A stretch of 64,000 nucleotides of DNA from an uncultured Oscillibacter sp. (GTDB taxonomy: Bacteria > Bacillota > Clostridia > Oscillospirales > Oscillospiraceae). Positions 32,056-40,627 of this stretch are shown one piece after another (within the stretch, counting starts at the first letter, position 1; each line of letters opens with the position of its first letter). The position numbers were made by a program, and so were the translations under genes. The notes under the pieces were generated by a model. That model saw nothing but the letters and a program-made list of their open reading frames with translations. It was not told where the DNA came from and searched no databases. The DNA lies in assembly GCA_910579435.1 (NCBI GenBank), contig CAJTVF010000002.1, positions 35,780 to 99,779 of the forward strand. Reading direction: 5' to 3'.

Positions 32056-33993
32056 GTGCCGAACCATTTGAAACACGAGACCAGCCCCTACCTCCTCCAG
32101 CACGCGGAAAATCCGGTGGACTGGCACCCCTGGGGCGAAGAGGCGTTCCGCCGGGCCCGTGAAGAGGACAAGCCGGTCTTCCTCAGCATTGGCTACAGCA
32201 CCTGCCACTGGTGCCACGTCATGGCCCATGAGAGCTTCGAGGACCCAGAGACGGCGGAGCTGCTGAACCGCTGGTTTGTCTCCATCAAGGTGGACCGGGA
32301 GGAACGGCCCGACCTAGACAGCGTCTATATGGCCGTCTGCCAGGCGTTCACCGGCAGCGGCGGCTGGCCTGCCAGCATTTTTCTGACGCCGGAGAAGCGG
32401 CCCTTTTTCGCCGGGACGTACTTCCCCAAACGCCGCCAGGGCGGACAGGCGGGCTTCGGGGAGCTGCTGGCGCTGATTCATGAGAGGTGGGAACGGGACC
32501 GCTCCGCCCTGCTGGGTCCGGCGGAGCAAATCGTGAACCTTCTGACCCACGCAAAAACAGGGGAAGACAAGGCGGAACCGGAATTACTGGAAGCCGCCGT
32601 TCAGCAGTACAAGCGGCTGTTTGATCCAGAACACGGCGGCTTCGGCGGCGCGCCGAAATTTCCCTCGCCTCATAACCTTTTGTTCCTCCTGGCGTACCAC
32701 CGGCGGCGGGGAGGCCGGGAGTGCCTGGAGATGGCGGAGCGGACGCTGATGCAGATGCTTCGGGGCGGGCTGTTCGACCACATCGGCGGGGGATTCTGCC
32801 GCTATTCCACCGACGAGCGGTTTTTGGTCCCCCACTTTGAGAAAATGCTGTATGACAACGCCCTGCTGATCTTGGCTTACTGCGAAGTGTATGAAACAAC
32901 CCGAAAGGACCTGTACCTCCTGGCGGCGGAGCGGACGGCGGATTTTATCCTCCGGGAGATGGCCGCGCCGGAGGGCGGCTTTGCCAGTGCCCAGGACGCC
33001 GACAGCGGCGGCGTGGAGGGAAAGTACTATCTCTTTACGCCGGAGGAGCTGGTCCGCCTTCTCGGCCCGGAGCAGGGCGCGGCGTTCAACCGGCACTTCG
33101 GCATCACGGACGCCGGGAACTTTGAAGGGAAGAACATCCCTAATCTGCTCCGCAGCGACCCGGCGGACCGCTCCTTTGACGGCCTGCTGGAGCGGGTCTG
33201 CGAATACCGCAAAAGCCGTTGCGCCCTCCGTCTGGACGATAAGATTCTGACCGCCTGGAACAGCCTGATGATCGCGGCGCTTTGCCGGCTGTATCAGGTC
33301 AGTAAAGAACAAAAATACCTGGACGCTGCGAAACGGGCGGACCAGTTCCTCTGGGAACATCTCTGGGACGGCGGCGCGCTCTATGTCAGCTTCCGGGCCG
33401 GGCGGCGGGGTGAAAAGGGGTTCCTGGATGATTACGCCGCCTGCATCTTCGCCCAGCTGGCGCTGTACGGGGCCACGCTGGAGCAAGCGTATCTAACCCG
33501 GGCGGAGCAGCTTTGCCGGGACACCCTCTCTCGGTTCCAGGATGCCGAAAACGGCGGGTTCTATCTCTACGGAGAGGACCACGAAGCCCTGATTCTCCGG
33601 CCCAAGGAGACCTACGATGGGGCCATGCCAAGCGGGAACTCCCTGATGGCCTGGAATCTGGTGCGGCTCAGCCAGCTTGTCTCGGAGGAGCGCTATGGGC
33701 CGCTGTCAGAGCGGCAGCTGGATTTTCTGGCGGCGGACGCGAGACAGTATCCCGCCGGTTACGCCATGTTCCTGCTGGCGCTTCTGGACAACCGCGACCC
33801 GCCGCCCAAGGTGACGGTTGTACTGCCGGAAAAATCGGAGGCGGAGCGCCTCCCCCTGGAGCTTCCGGCGGAAACGGCTGTGATTCTGCGGAAGCCGGGA
33901 GGAGAGTACCCGCTGAAAAACGGAAAGACGACCTTCTATGTCTGCCGGGGACACAGCTGTTTGCCTCCGGTCAATGAACTGCCTGCTTTGTAA
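32056..33993 (+). CDS. YyaL-type thioredoxin-domain protein, copy 1
   Basis: The 645-residue protein is of the DUF255/SSP411 (YyaL) family: an N-terminal thioredoxin-like domain with [16 protein letters not shown] and [12 protein letters not shown], followed by an (alpha/alpha)-barrel resembling N-acylglucosamine epimerases ([37 protein letters not shown]). Its biochemical role is unsettled. The start is GTG at 32056, aligned with the ATG of copy 2. Most of it is nearly identical to 59555-61525; the copies diverge in the last few codons. Confidence 0.92.
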   Translation: MPNHLKHETSPYLLQHAENPVDWHPWGEEAFRRAREEDKPVFLSIGYSTCHWCHVMAHESFEDPETAELLNRWFVSIKVDREERPDLDSVYMAVCQAFTGSGGWPASIFLTPEKRPFFAGTYFPKRRQGGQAGFGELLALIHERWERDRSALLGPAEQIVNLLTHAKTGEDKAEPELLEAAVQQYKRLFDPEHGGFGGAPKFPSPHNLLFLLAYHRRRGGRECLEMAERTLMQMLRGGLFDHIGGGFCRYSTDERFLVPHFEKMLYDNALLILAYCEVYETTRKDLYLLAAERTADFILREMAAPEGGFASAQDADSGGVEGKYYLFTPEELVRLLGPEQGAAFNRHFGITDAGNFEGKNIPNLLRSDPADRSFDGLLERVCEYRKSRCALRLDDKILTAWNSLMIAALCRLYQVSKEQKYLDAAKRADQFLWEHLWDGGALYVSFRAGRRGEKGFLDDYAACIFAQLALYGATLEQAYLTRAEQLCRDTLSRFQDAENGGFYLYGEDHEALILRPKETYDGAMPSGNSLMAWNLVRLSQLVSEERYGPLSERQLDFLAADARQYPAGYAMFLLALLDNRDPPPKVTVVLPEKSEAERLPLELPAETAVILRKPGGEYPLKNGKTTFYVCRGHSCLPPVNELPAL

Positions 33994-34006
33994 TATTTCA
34001 GCAAAT

Positions 34007-34039
34007 GCCGGACGGAATTTATCCGCCCGGCATTTTTTT
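34007..34039 (+). terminator. Terminator within repeat unit A, copy 1
   Basis: GCCGGACGG and CCGCCCGGC pair around AATTTAT with one mismatch, followed by ATTTTTTT. The same hairpin precedes the second small ORF at 38281-38313. Confidence 0.85.
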
Positions 34040-34076
34040 GTTCTCACAACATATCCATAAATTGAGGTGATGCAAT

Positions 34077-34253
34077 TTGGAAGGCGCACAGCGAGAATTA
34101 ATCAGCGTCCTGCTGGACCATATCCGTTCTCTTGGCCTGATATCGGATTTCACCTATTCCAAGGCCGTTGATTTGGTACATTCCACAACAGATTTCCCGG
34201 AGTTTTTCCAGTATCCTGTATGCTTGAACCAAGAGTTCGGTGAACGTATTTAG
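34077..34253 (+). CDS. Recombinase-associated small protein, copy 1
   Basis: TTG at 34077 follows GAGGTGAT at good spacing and opens a 58-codon frame encoding LEGAQRELISVLLDHIRSLG, then ISDFTYSKAVDLVHS...FPEFFQYPVC. A homologous frame with the same leader lies immediately upstream of the second serine recombinase at 38351. Conservation of the frame and ribosome binding site argues that it is a real gene. I do not recognise a named family; it is short, helical and soluble. The following 34254-34503 stretch holds no gene I can support. Confidence 0.65.
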   Translation: MEGAQRELISVLLDHIRSLGLISDFTYSKAVDLVHSTTDFPEFFQYPVCLNQEFGERI

Positions 34254-34503
34254 AATGCGCCGTAAGCTCCGGATGAGAAATGAGCCCGGATGTTTCCATT
34301 ACAAGCACATGCCGCAAGTCACATGAATCCAAGTCCTTCGCAAAAGCAGGGATCTGGGAACACTATGGTTTCCAGATCTCCGCTTTTTCTTATACAAGCC
34401 AGAACAAAGGCGAGAAACGTTACAAAATGTCGCAAAAATGTGACCAACCGTCGCCTCTTTACTGATATAATCTTTTATATTCAGTAGGGTGGTGCAAATT
34501 GTG

Positions 34504-34818
34504 ATGTATTGTCTTCCCGAAAGGCTCAAGAAGCTCCGGCAGTCCATGCACCTTTCGCAAGTGCAGCTGGCGCGCCTGCTAGGGGTAGACAGAAGCACCA
34601 TTTCCTCTTATGAAAGCAATGTCCGGCAGCCGCCGCTGGATACGCTTTCCCGAATTGCCGATGTATTCGGCGTAAGCACAGACTATCTCTTGGGAAGAAC
34701 AAACGATCTTTCCTTTGATATATTTGAGCTCACCGGAGAGGATAGGGCCCAGCTTTATAAGATGGCTTCGGCGTTCAGTGAAAAAAACAGAAGAATCCGC
34801 CAATTGCAGGAACGGTAA
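34504..34818 (+). CDS. XRE-family helix-turn-helix regulator
   Basis: The 104-residue protein has an N-terminal HTH_XRE domain (LPERLKKLRQSMHLSQVQLARLLGVDRSTISSYESNVRQPP...LSRIADVFGVSTDYLLGRT) and a short C-terminal helical region. ATG 34504 is chosen over the in-frame GTG at 34489 because AGGGTGGTG fits as ribosome binding site. It probably represses a mobile-element promoter nearby. A type-2 miniature element follows its stop codon directly. Confidence 0.88.
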   Translation: MYCLPERLKKLRQSMHLSQVQLARLLGVDRSTISSYESNVRQPPLDTLSRIADVFGVSTDYLLGRTNDLSFDIFELTGEDRAQLYKMASAFSEKNRRIRQLQER

Positions 34819-34820
34819 AC

Positions 34821-34987
34821 TTAAGGAACCACTGATGAAATCCCCGCACACAGCTTCACGCCATAAATTCCCGCTGGACTGCGTTAGAAAATCTTAAAAT
34901 CCGTCAGGATTCCTGCGGTTTTCTTCCTTGTCAGCAGAAATTTCTGGCGCAAATCTGCACACGTTGATTTAATCAGTGCTTCCTTAA
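34821..34987. mobile_element. Type-2 miniature element (167 bp), intact copy
   Basis: It begins TTAAGGAACCACTGATGAAA and ends with the inverse of TTAAGGAAGCACTGATTAAA. It is the inverted, nearly identical twin of 10293-10459, equal in length. It sits between the XRE gene and the serine recombinase gene, three bases after the XRE stop codon. Confidence 0.9.
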
Positions 34988-35019
34988 CCCGCCAAGGATC
35001 TGAAAAAGGAGGTTGTCCG

Positions 35020-36846
35020 ATGTCCCTTGATGACAGTGAAAAACTGGAAAAGCCGTGTCAAAGCGAAGCCGGCAGCGGCAAAGTGTTCATCCCCGCCAAA
35101 CCAAAGGTCCATTTTGACGACCCGGCTCAAATCTTCAGAGTATGCGCCTACTGCCGTGTCTCAACAGACAGCGAGGAACAGCTTTCCTCCTTTGAACTCC
35201 AGCAGGCACATTACCGTCAACTGGCGAAGGAACGGCCCAATTGGGATTTAAGGCGCGTGTACGCGGACGAGGGCATCTCTGGCACGTCCCTGAAAAACCG
35301 CACGGAATTCAACGCCATGATTGCCGCCTGCGAGAACGGCGAATACGACCTGATCGTGACAAAAAGCGTCTCCCGTTTTGCGAGGAACCTGGTGGACTGT
35401 ATCTCCCTGATTCGGAAGCTCAAAAATCTCTCTCCTCCGGTGGGCGTGTTTTTTGAGACAGATCATCTGAACACTCTGGGGAAGGATTCGGAATTGATGC
35501 TCACATTTCTCGCCTCGATTGCCCAGGAGGAATCCATTAAAAAGCGGGAGGCTATGGTCTGGTCGCTGGCCCAGCGGTTTAAGGACCGCAAGCTGCTGAC
35601 CCCTCCTTTGCTGGGCTATGACAGGCAGAAGGACTCCGCCGGCGGCTATATCAAATACGCTCCGCTTGTCGTCAACGAAGGGGAGGCTAAGGTGGTCCGC
35701 TTCATTTTCGACGCATATCTCCATGGATGGTCCCAGGCGCATATCGCGGATTTCCTGACGGATATCGGCTGCCGGACAAAAACCGGAAACACCGAGTGGA
35801 ACAGCGGCTCCATCGGCTATATCCTCACAAATGAGCGGTACTGCGGCGACGTCCTGACCTGGAAAACCTTCACATCGGATTTGTTTGAGCATAAGCGCAG
35901 GAAAAACCGGCAGGACCTGGATCAATACCAGTACATGGGACAGCATAAAGCCATTATTCCAAGGGAGACGTTCGAGATGGCGCAGACGCTTCTCCAAAAT
36001 CGAAAGCACCACATACGGGGCGGTCTGCCCGTTCTTCAAGTGATAGATGGCGGAGTTTTTCGTGGGTTTGTTCCCATCAACCATCACTGGGTCAATGATG
36101 ATCCCGGGCTTTACTACGATACATCCAACAGTGTGAAAGGGCCGGACCGAAAAACCAAAATTCAAAGAAGCACATTCTCCGCGTTTAATCTGGAGGGATA
36201 TCAGGTTGTCAGAAGCCAGTTTCTACAGTCCCGGTATGAAGGACCGGCAATCACAATCTCCAGAGATCGGATTACCTTTAATCTTTTTTGCGTGAGAAAG
36301 TTCGCGGATATCGGTCACATTCAATTGCTTCTCCATCCTTCCGAGCGTAAAATCGCCATCAGGCCCTGTGAGGAAAACGCAACGCATAGTATCAAATGGC
36401 GTTCTGACGCCGCCAAGCCGCTGTACGCAAAGGCGCTGTGCTGCCGGCACTTTGGCTCCGCGCTCTTTCGCATTATGGAGTGGAACCCGGATTTTATCTA
36501 CAGAGTCAGAGGAACCTGGGTGCGGTGTAATGACGGCCAAATCATCATTTTCAACCTGGAACAGGCCGTATCTGTGCTGCTGGCCCCGGCAGATGAAACC
36601 TCTTTAAAAAAGAAGCGCGTGGAACTGTTTCAGGAACAATGGGAGGATCGCTTTGGCGAGGAGTTTTACGACCACATTGTGGAAAACGAGATTTTCTACA
36701 TGGCGGGGAGCACGGCCTGGCAGACCCGCAGGCCCAGTATCCCGGCTCCCGGCATGGCACAGTACAGAGCGCCAACGGAAGAAGAACTCCAAATCATGAT
36801 GGAAAAACTTACAAGAGAGGCGGCCGCCGGTCATGTTGGATCATAG
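35020..36846 (+). CDS. Serine recombinase fused to an uncharacterised C-terminal domain
   Basis: The 608-residue protein has a resolvase domain (about 40-190; catalytic Ser 48 in CRVSTDSEEQ, YADEGISGTS, SVSRFARN) and a Recombinase domain (about 205-320). Where large serine recombinases normally carry a Cys zinc ribbon and coiled coil, this protein has none. Instead residues about 386-520 form another domain: GYQVVRSQF, ITISRDRITFNLFCVRKF, HIQLLLHPSERKIAIRPC, FRIMEWNPDFIYRVRGTWV, IIIFNLEQA. The same pattern recurs in the next three genes, the first of which overlaps this stop codon by 14 bases. Recombinase identity is certain; the C-terminal role is unknown. Confidence 0.9.
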   Translation: MSLDDSEKLEKPCQSEAGSGKVFIPAKPKVHFDDPAQIFRVCAYCRVSTDSEEQLSSFELQQAHYRQLAKERPNWDLRRVYADEGISGTSLKNRTEFNAMIAACENGEYDLIVTKSVSRFARNLVDCISLIRKLKNLSPPVGVFFETDHLNTLGKDSELMLTFLASIAQEESIKKREAMVWSLAQRFKDRKLLTPPLLGYDRQKDSAGGYIKYAPLVVNEGEAKVVRFIFDAYLHGWSQAHIADFLTDIGCRTKTGNTEWNSGSIGYILTNERYCGDVLTWKTFTSDLFEHKRRKNRQDLDQYQYMGQHKAIIPRETFEMAQTLLQNRKHHIRGGLPVLQVIDGGVFRGFVPINHHWVNDDPGLYYDTSNSVKGPDRKTKIQRSTFSAFNLEGYQVVRSQFLQSRYEGPAITISRDRITFNLFCVRKFADIGHIQLLLHPSERKIAIRPCEENATHSIKWRSDAAKPLYAKALCCRHFGSALFRIMEWNPDFIYRVRGTWVRCNDGQIIIFNLEQAVSVLLAPADETSLKKKRVELFQEQWEDRFGEEFYDHIVENEIFYMAGSTAWQTRRPSIPAPGMAQYRAPTEEELQIMMEKLTREAAAGHVGS

Positions 36847-37432
36847 TCAATTGGATGATATATTTTTGAATGCAAGGCCGGCCGATGATGAGGAGCCGGA
36901 AGCCGTGGCGGATTTAGCGGGATATCAAGTCACCAGGGCGGAGCTTTTCTCACACACGTATGAACCGGCGATCACCATCTGGCCAACCCGAATCAAGTTC
37001 AACATGGCCTGTCTGCGGAAATTCCCGGGCGTGACGCACATTCAAATTCTGATTCACCCGGAGCAGCGGCGCCTGATCATTCGGCCATGCCATCCCGACG
37101 CGCCGGATTCTCTGCGGTGGGCGAAAGGCGGGGGAGAAAAGGAGTTATCCAACCGGGATATGCTGTGCAGAATCTTCGCGGGGAAGGTCTTTGACCTGAT
37201 GAAATGGGATTTGGAATACCGTTACAAAATGCTGGGAAAGCCGGCCGTCTATCAGAAGGAAATGCTGTTTCTATTCAAACTTACGGATTTTGAATTGTTT
37301 ATGGGCGGGAAAAAGCGGCGGTCCTGCCTTCCGGGAGAATGGAGGGACTATTTCGGAGCGCCGGTGGAATCTCACGAGGAGCAGTACAAAATTGATCTTG
37401 CGGACGGTTATATTACAACCGACAGAGTATAG
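36833..37432 (+). CDS. Stand-alone paralogue of the recombinase C-terminal domain (1)
   Basis: The 199-residue protein matches the C-terminal domain of the preceding recombinase: GYQVTRAELF, AITIWPTRIKFNMACLRKF, VTHIQILIHPEQRRLIIRPC, FDLMKWDLEYRYKMLG, MLFLFKLTDFE. An acidic N-terminal leader and a C-terminal extension flank the domain. ATG 36833 overlaps the recombinase gene, so both are translated together. The pattern suggests a mostly beta domain with no catalytic signature. It could be a partner that pairs with the recombinase, a directionality factor or a DNA-binding accessory. Confidence 0.8.
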   Translation: MLDHSQLDDIFLNARPADDEEPEAVADLAGYQVTRAELFSHTYEPAITIWPTRIKFNMACLRKFPGVTHIQILIHPEQRRLIIRPCHPDAPDSLRWAKGGGEKELSNRDMLCRIFAGKVFDLMKWDLEYRYKMLGKPAVYQKEMLFLFKLTDFELFMGGKKRRSCLPGEWRDYFGAPVESHEEQYKIDLADGYITTDRV

Positions 37433-37443
37433 GAGGGCTACAA

Positions 37444-37905
37444 ATGGCGGCGGTTCCTTTCAGCAGTGAGATTGAGGAAATTTCCATGGACGGTTTTCAG
37501 GTAGTCAGCGGAGATCTCTTTGCACGCAGATCCGGCTACTATTCCCCGACATGCACGATATGGAGCGGCGGGATCACCTTTAACAAGGTAGCTTTGACGG
37601 CCCTGAACAACTGTGAACGGGTGCGGATTGAAATTCATCCTCAGAAAAAAAGCGTCTTGCTTGTTCCGGTGACCATGAAAGATAAGGACGGCATTCCCTG
37701 GAGAAAAAACATCAAAGATTACGCCCCCCGGCGCATGGAATGCGTCAGATTTTCTTCGAAGCTTTACGAAATGTGGAACTGGGATACCGGCTGCGTTTGC
37801 AGGGCGGTGGGGCGCGTTGTGACAGTAGACAGCAAGGTCATGCTCCTTTTCGATTTCAGCTCTCCGGAGCAGTGGAAAGGCAAAGAGAGAGCATCGGAGA
37901 AATGA
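37444..37905 (+). CDS. Stand-alone paralogue of the recombinase C-terminal domain (2)
   Basis: This 153-residue protein is a more divergent member: MDGFQVVSGDLF, CTIWSGGITFNKVALTALNN, RVRIEIHPQKKSVLLVPV, LYEMWNWDTGCVCRAVGRVV, MLLFDFSSPEQW. It begins 11 bases after the previous stop with AGGAGG, and its own stop overlaps the next start (ATGA). The Arg-Pro-Cys segment of the other copies is replaced by LVPV. Confidence 0.78.
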   Translation: MAAVPFSSEIEEISMDGFQVVSGDLFARRSGYYSPTCTIWSGGITFNKVALTALNNCERVRIEIHPQKKSVLLVPVTMKDKDGIPWRKNIKDYAPRRMECVRFSSKLYEMWNWDTGCVCRAVGRVVTVDSKVMLLFDFSSPEQWKGKERASEK

Positions 37906-38261
37906 ATGATATTCACATTTCCTTTTACTTAAGGGTTGGCCGGATTCACATTTTTACAGAAACGCTTCGGCTCATCGGCCAGCCAAAGCGGATATGCTTT
38001 TTGATTTCCTCGGATGGGCAGTCGCTACTGATGCGCGCGTATGAAACCAGAGACCTCAAATCCCACAAGGTCCCGCCGAATGTGTACAACGGCAGGCGCT
38101 CGTTTGAAGTATCCAGCTGTAAGCTGTGCGAAATTCTGGCTGATCTCCACAGCTGGGATTTGAAACACTCTTATCGTATTCCCGGCGTACTGATGCAGGA
38201 TCGGCGCTCGGTACGGTTTTCTTTGGCAGAGGCGGAGGTGATTGGTAAGGAATCATCTTGA
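37902..38261 (+). CDS. Stand-alone paralogue of the recombinase C-terminal domain (3)
   Basis: This 119-residue protein is the minimal form of the domain: GRIHIFTETLRLIGQP, RICFLISSDGQSLLMRAYE, KLCEILADLHSWDLKHSYRI, PGVLMQDRRSVRFSLAEAE. It starts within the stop of the previous gene and is followed by a terminator 20 bases later, closing a four-gene transcription unit that begins with the recombinase. Confidence 0.78.
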   Translation: MNDIHISFYLRVGRIHIFTETLRLIGQPKRICFLISSDGQSLLMRAYETRDLKSHKVPPNVYNGRRSFEVSSCKLCEILADLHSWDLKHSYRIPGVLMQDRRSVRFSLAEAEVIGKESS

Positions 38262-38280
38262 GAACGCGCTATATTATTAC

Positions 38281-38313
38281 GCCGGGCGGAGTAAATCCGC
38301 CCGGCATTTTTTT
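38281..38313 (+). terminator. Terminator within repeat unit A, copy 2
   Basis: GCCGGGCGG and CCGCCCGGC form a perfect 9-bp stem around AGTAAAT followed by ATTTTTTTG. It ends the four-gene recombinase unit and is part of the repeat shared with 34007-34253. Confidence 0.9.
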
Positions 38314-38350
38314 GTTCTCTCAACATATCCATGAACTGAGGTGATGCAAT

Positions 38351-38545
38351 TTGGAAAGCGCACAGCGAGAACCAGCCGGCGTTCTGCCGGGCCATATTCA
38401 TTCCCTTGTCTTGATATCGAATTTCACCTATTCCAAGGCCATGGATTTAGTACATTCTGTGATCGGCTTCCCGGAGCTTTTCCAGTATCCAGTGTGCCTG
38501 ACAAAGGAGGCGAGGATTCGTGAATATACTCAGGATACGGAATGA
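38351..38545 (+). CDS. Recombinase-associated small protein, copy 2
   Basis: The 64-residue frame starts at TTG 38351 after GAGGTGAT and encodes ESAQREPAGVLPGHIHS, then LISNFTYSKAMDLVHSVIGFPELFQYPVCL, homologous to 34077-34253. Its last 26 bases overlap the start of the second serine recombinase, so the two are probably translationally coupled. Function is unknown. Confidence 0.68.
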   Translation: MESAQREPAGVLPGHIHSLVLISNFTYSKAMDLVHSVIGFPELFQYPVCLTKEARIREYTQDTE

Positions 38546-40508
38546 AATGCGAAATGGAAAAACCATCTTCGACCTGTCCCTGCGGGTGACGTTCTACGCC
38601 AGAGTTTCCACCGACAAGGATGAACAGCTCAACAGCCTGGAAAACCAAGTACAGTATTACACACAATTCATACAGGAAAAGCGGAACTGGACCTATGTCC
38701 AAGGCTATGTGGACGAGGGCATTTCCGGCACCAGCACGAAAAAGCGGGACAGCTTCAACCGGATGATAGCGGACGCCAAAGCGGGGCGGTTTGATTTCAT
38801 CATCACGAAGGAGATCTCCCGCTTTTCCCGTTCCACCCTGGACAGCATCCAGTACACCCAGGAGCTGCTGGAGCACGATGTGGGGGTACTGTTCCAAAAC
38901 GACAGCATCAACACCCTGGACAGCGACAGCGAGTTCCGGCTGGTGGTCATGGCCGGGGTGGCCCAGGACGAGGTTCGGAAGCTGTCGGAGCGGCTGAAAT
39001 TCGGCTTCCGGCAGGCCATCAAGAACGGCCATGTGCTGGGAAACGACAAGCTGTGGGGGTATGACAAAAAGGACTGTATCCTTACCATCAATGAGGCGGA
39101 GGCACAGGTAGTACGGCGGATTTTCGACCTCTACGCCAACCAGCAAATGGGCATCCGCCGCATTTCACAGGTGCTGTACGGCGAGGGTTTCACCAGCCGC
39201 AAGGGCAATGCCTTCAACGTCCTGACCATTCGACACATCCTCTGCAACCCCAAGTACAAGGGCTGGTACTGCGCGAATAAATCCCAGACGGTGGACTACC
39301 GCAGCAAGCGGAAAGTCTTCCTGGAGGAGGACGAGTGGGTTATGTATCCGGACCCATCCATCCCAGCTATCGTGTCGGAGGAGCTGTGGGACCGGGCGAA
39401 TGCCCTGTACAAGCGCCGCAGCCAGCAGATGAGACAGCATCAGAGCGGAGCGGTGTTCCACAACCGTTATCCCTACAGCGGCAAGATCATCTGTGAGAAA
39501 CACGGCGCCAGCTTCCACCGTCAGCTATTGAAAAGCGCCAAGGGTGAAAAGGAAGTCTGGCAGTGCCGAATTTACCGGGACAAGGGCCGGGCGGCCTGCT
39601 CCGCGCCCCAGCTCAGGACAACGGAGCTGAATCAAATCATGGCCGATATCTTCAACAAGCTGGCGCAGAGCAAACAGGCCATCATCGACGCGGTGGTAAC
39701 CGTTCTCCAGTCCGTCCCCGACGAACATGACTACATACAGGATATCCGGCGCATGGAGGAGGACCTGTCTGCCATCCAGGCAAAAAAGGACCGCTTGCTG
39801 GAGATGAGCATCGAGGGCGTCATCTCCATGGCGGAGTTCAAGCAGCGCAACAATGGCTTCAACCAACAGGCCCAGGCCCTGGAGGAACGGCTGGAAGCCC
39901 TCCGGGCGGAAGCGGAAAAAGGACAGCGGACGGCGGCACGGCTGGAGGAAATCAGAGCCGCTTTGAAACGGGAGCTCTCCTTCCAAAACGGCGTCCATTC
40001 CTCTCTGGTGACCACCATTTTGGACCACATTGTGGTCCAAAAGAACAGCACCAAAGAGGAAATACGCCTGGACATCCACCTGAAATTCGGCGGCCCATGG
40101 GAGTCCGCTTTTAATCGGGCCGATTCCTCCCTTTGCTTCACCCGTCCAAGAAGGGGTGAAGCGAGAGGAGAGAAAATTTGGAAGGATATGGGACAGGCTG
40201 TGTTCAGGCGGTGCAGCGGCAATATAGTATATCATTATAATAAGCCCAATACTTTGACTCACCCTGTTCATCTGCTTGGAAATCATTTTAAATGTTTTTG
40301 GATCTCTGCTGTCTCCTCGGAGGACAAACCCTCCACCAATAGAATCTTCATTGGCAAAGTATCGGTGTGCCCGGGCGGAAATGATACTGAGCATATCTAC
40401 TTGCGGAGGGGACATATGGTGTTCTTTCCAAAACTTCACCGCATTTTGAAAACGTGCGGTAAGAACCGGCGAGCGCGTTGCTGGTCTGTATTCATTCTCT
40501 TGGCCTGA
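38520..40508 (+). CDS. Large serine recombinase
   Basis: The 662-codon frame has a resolvase domain (catalytic Ser 30 in YARVSTDKDEQ, DEGISGTST, EISRFSR), a Recombinase domain (about 185-300), a zinc ribbon (IICEKHG...WQCRIYRDKGRAACSAPQL) and a coiled coil (about 410-490) and is of the Tn4451/skin-recombinase type. GTG 38520 has AAGGAGG upstream. The normal domain order ends near IHLKFGGPWESAF (about residue 530); the remaining 130 codons read through the junction repeat and look like chance coding, so the native C-terminus may have been altered by recombination. Confidence 0.9.
   Translation: MNILRIRNEMRNGKTIFDLSLRVTFYARVSTDKDEQLNSLENQVQYYTQFIQEKRNWTYVQGYVDEGISGTSTKKRDSFNRMIADAKAGRFDFIITKEISRFSRSTLDSIQYTQELLEHDVGVLFQNDSINTLDSDSEFRLVVMAGVAQDEVRKLSERLKFGFRQAIKNGHVLGNDKLWGYDKKDCILTINEAEAQVVRRIFDLYANQQMGIRRISQVLYGEGFTSRKGNAFNVLTIRHILCNPKYKGWYCANKSQTVDYRSKRKVFLEEDEWVMYPDPSIPAIVSEELWDRANALYKRRSQQMRQHQSGAVFHNRYPYSGKIICEKHGASFHRQLLKSAKGEKEVWQCRIYRDKGRAACSAPQLRTTELNQIMADIFNKLAQSKQAIIDAVVTVLQSVPDEHDYIQDIRRMEEDLSAIQAKKDRLLEMSIEGVISMAEFKQRNNGFNQQAQALEERLEALRAEAEKGQRTAARLEEIRAALKRELSFQNGVHSSLVTTILDHIVVQKNSTKEEIRLDIHLKFGGPWESAFNRADSSLCFTRPRRGEARGEKIWKDMGQAVFRRCSGNIVYHYNKPNTLTHPVHLLGNHFKCFWISAVSSEDKPSTNRIFIGKVSVCPGGNDTEHIYLRRGHMVFFPKLHRILKTCGKNRRARCWSVFILLA
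40147..40200 (+). repeat. Junction repeat, copy 2 (inside recombinase 3' end)
   Basis: Bases 40147-40163 are identical to 30056-30072 and about 35 further bases are similar. In copy 1 this sequence interrupts sigK. Here it lies within the terminal part of the recombinase frame, where attachment sites of serine-recombinase elements are often found. Confidence 0.7.
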
Positions 40509-40540
40509 TATCGGATTCCACTTGTTTTTACAAACACAGA
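40484..40540 (+). repeat. Fragment of a third copy of the recombinase-associated small ORF
   Basis: ATTCATTCTCTTGGCCTGAT and the following ATCGGATTCCAC match the middle of the small ORFs at 34077 and 38351 (HSLGLISDST), with the ends missing. It marks the right border of the recombinase region. The next 85 bases up to the TRAP gene hold nothing recognised. Confidence 0.7.
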
Positions 40541-40627
40541 TGCAAGGAGGGAGGCCCAGGTGCGCCGGATGGCACGCCTAGGCCTTTTCATGAAGATGAT
40601 TTATGGTGGAAAAGCCGCTCTGGAGGC

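Noticed and set aside
40200-40440. Possible minus-strand gene fragment (KFWKEHHMSPPQVDMLSII...)
   Set aside because: The stretch reads more naturally as protein on the minus strand than as the end of the recombinase, but it lacks a start, a stop-flanked domain or a recognised family, so I only note that the recombinase tail here is doubtful.
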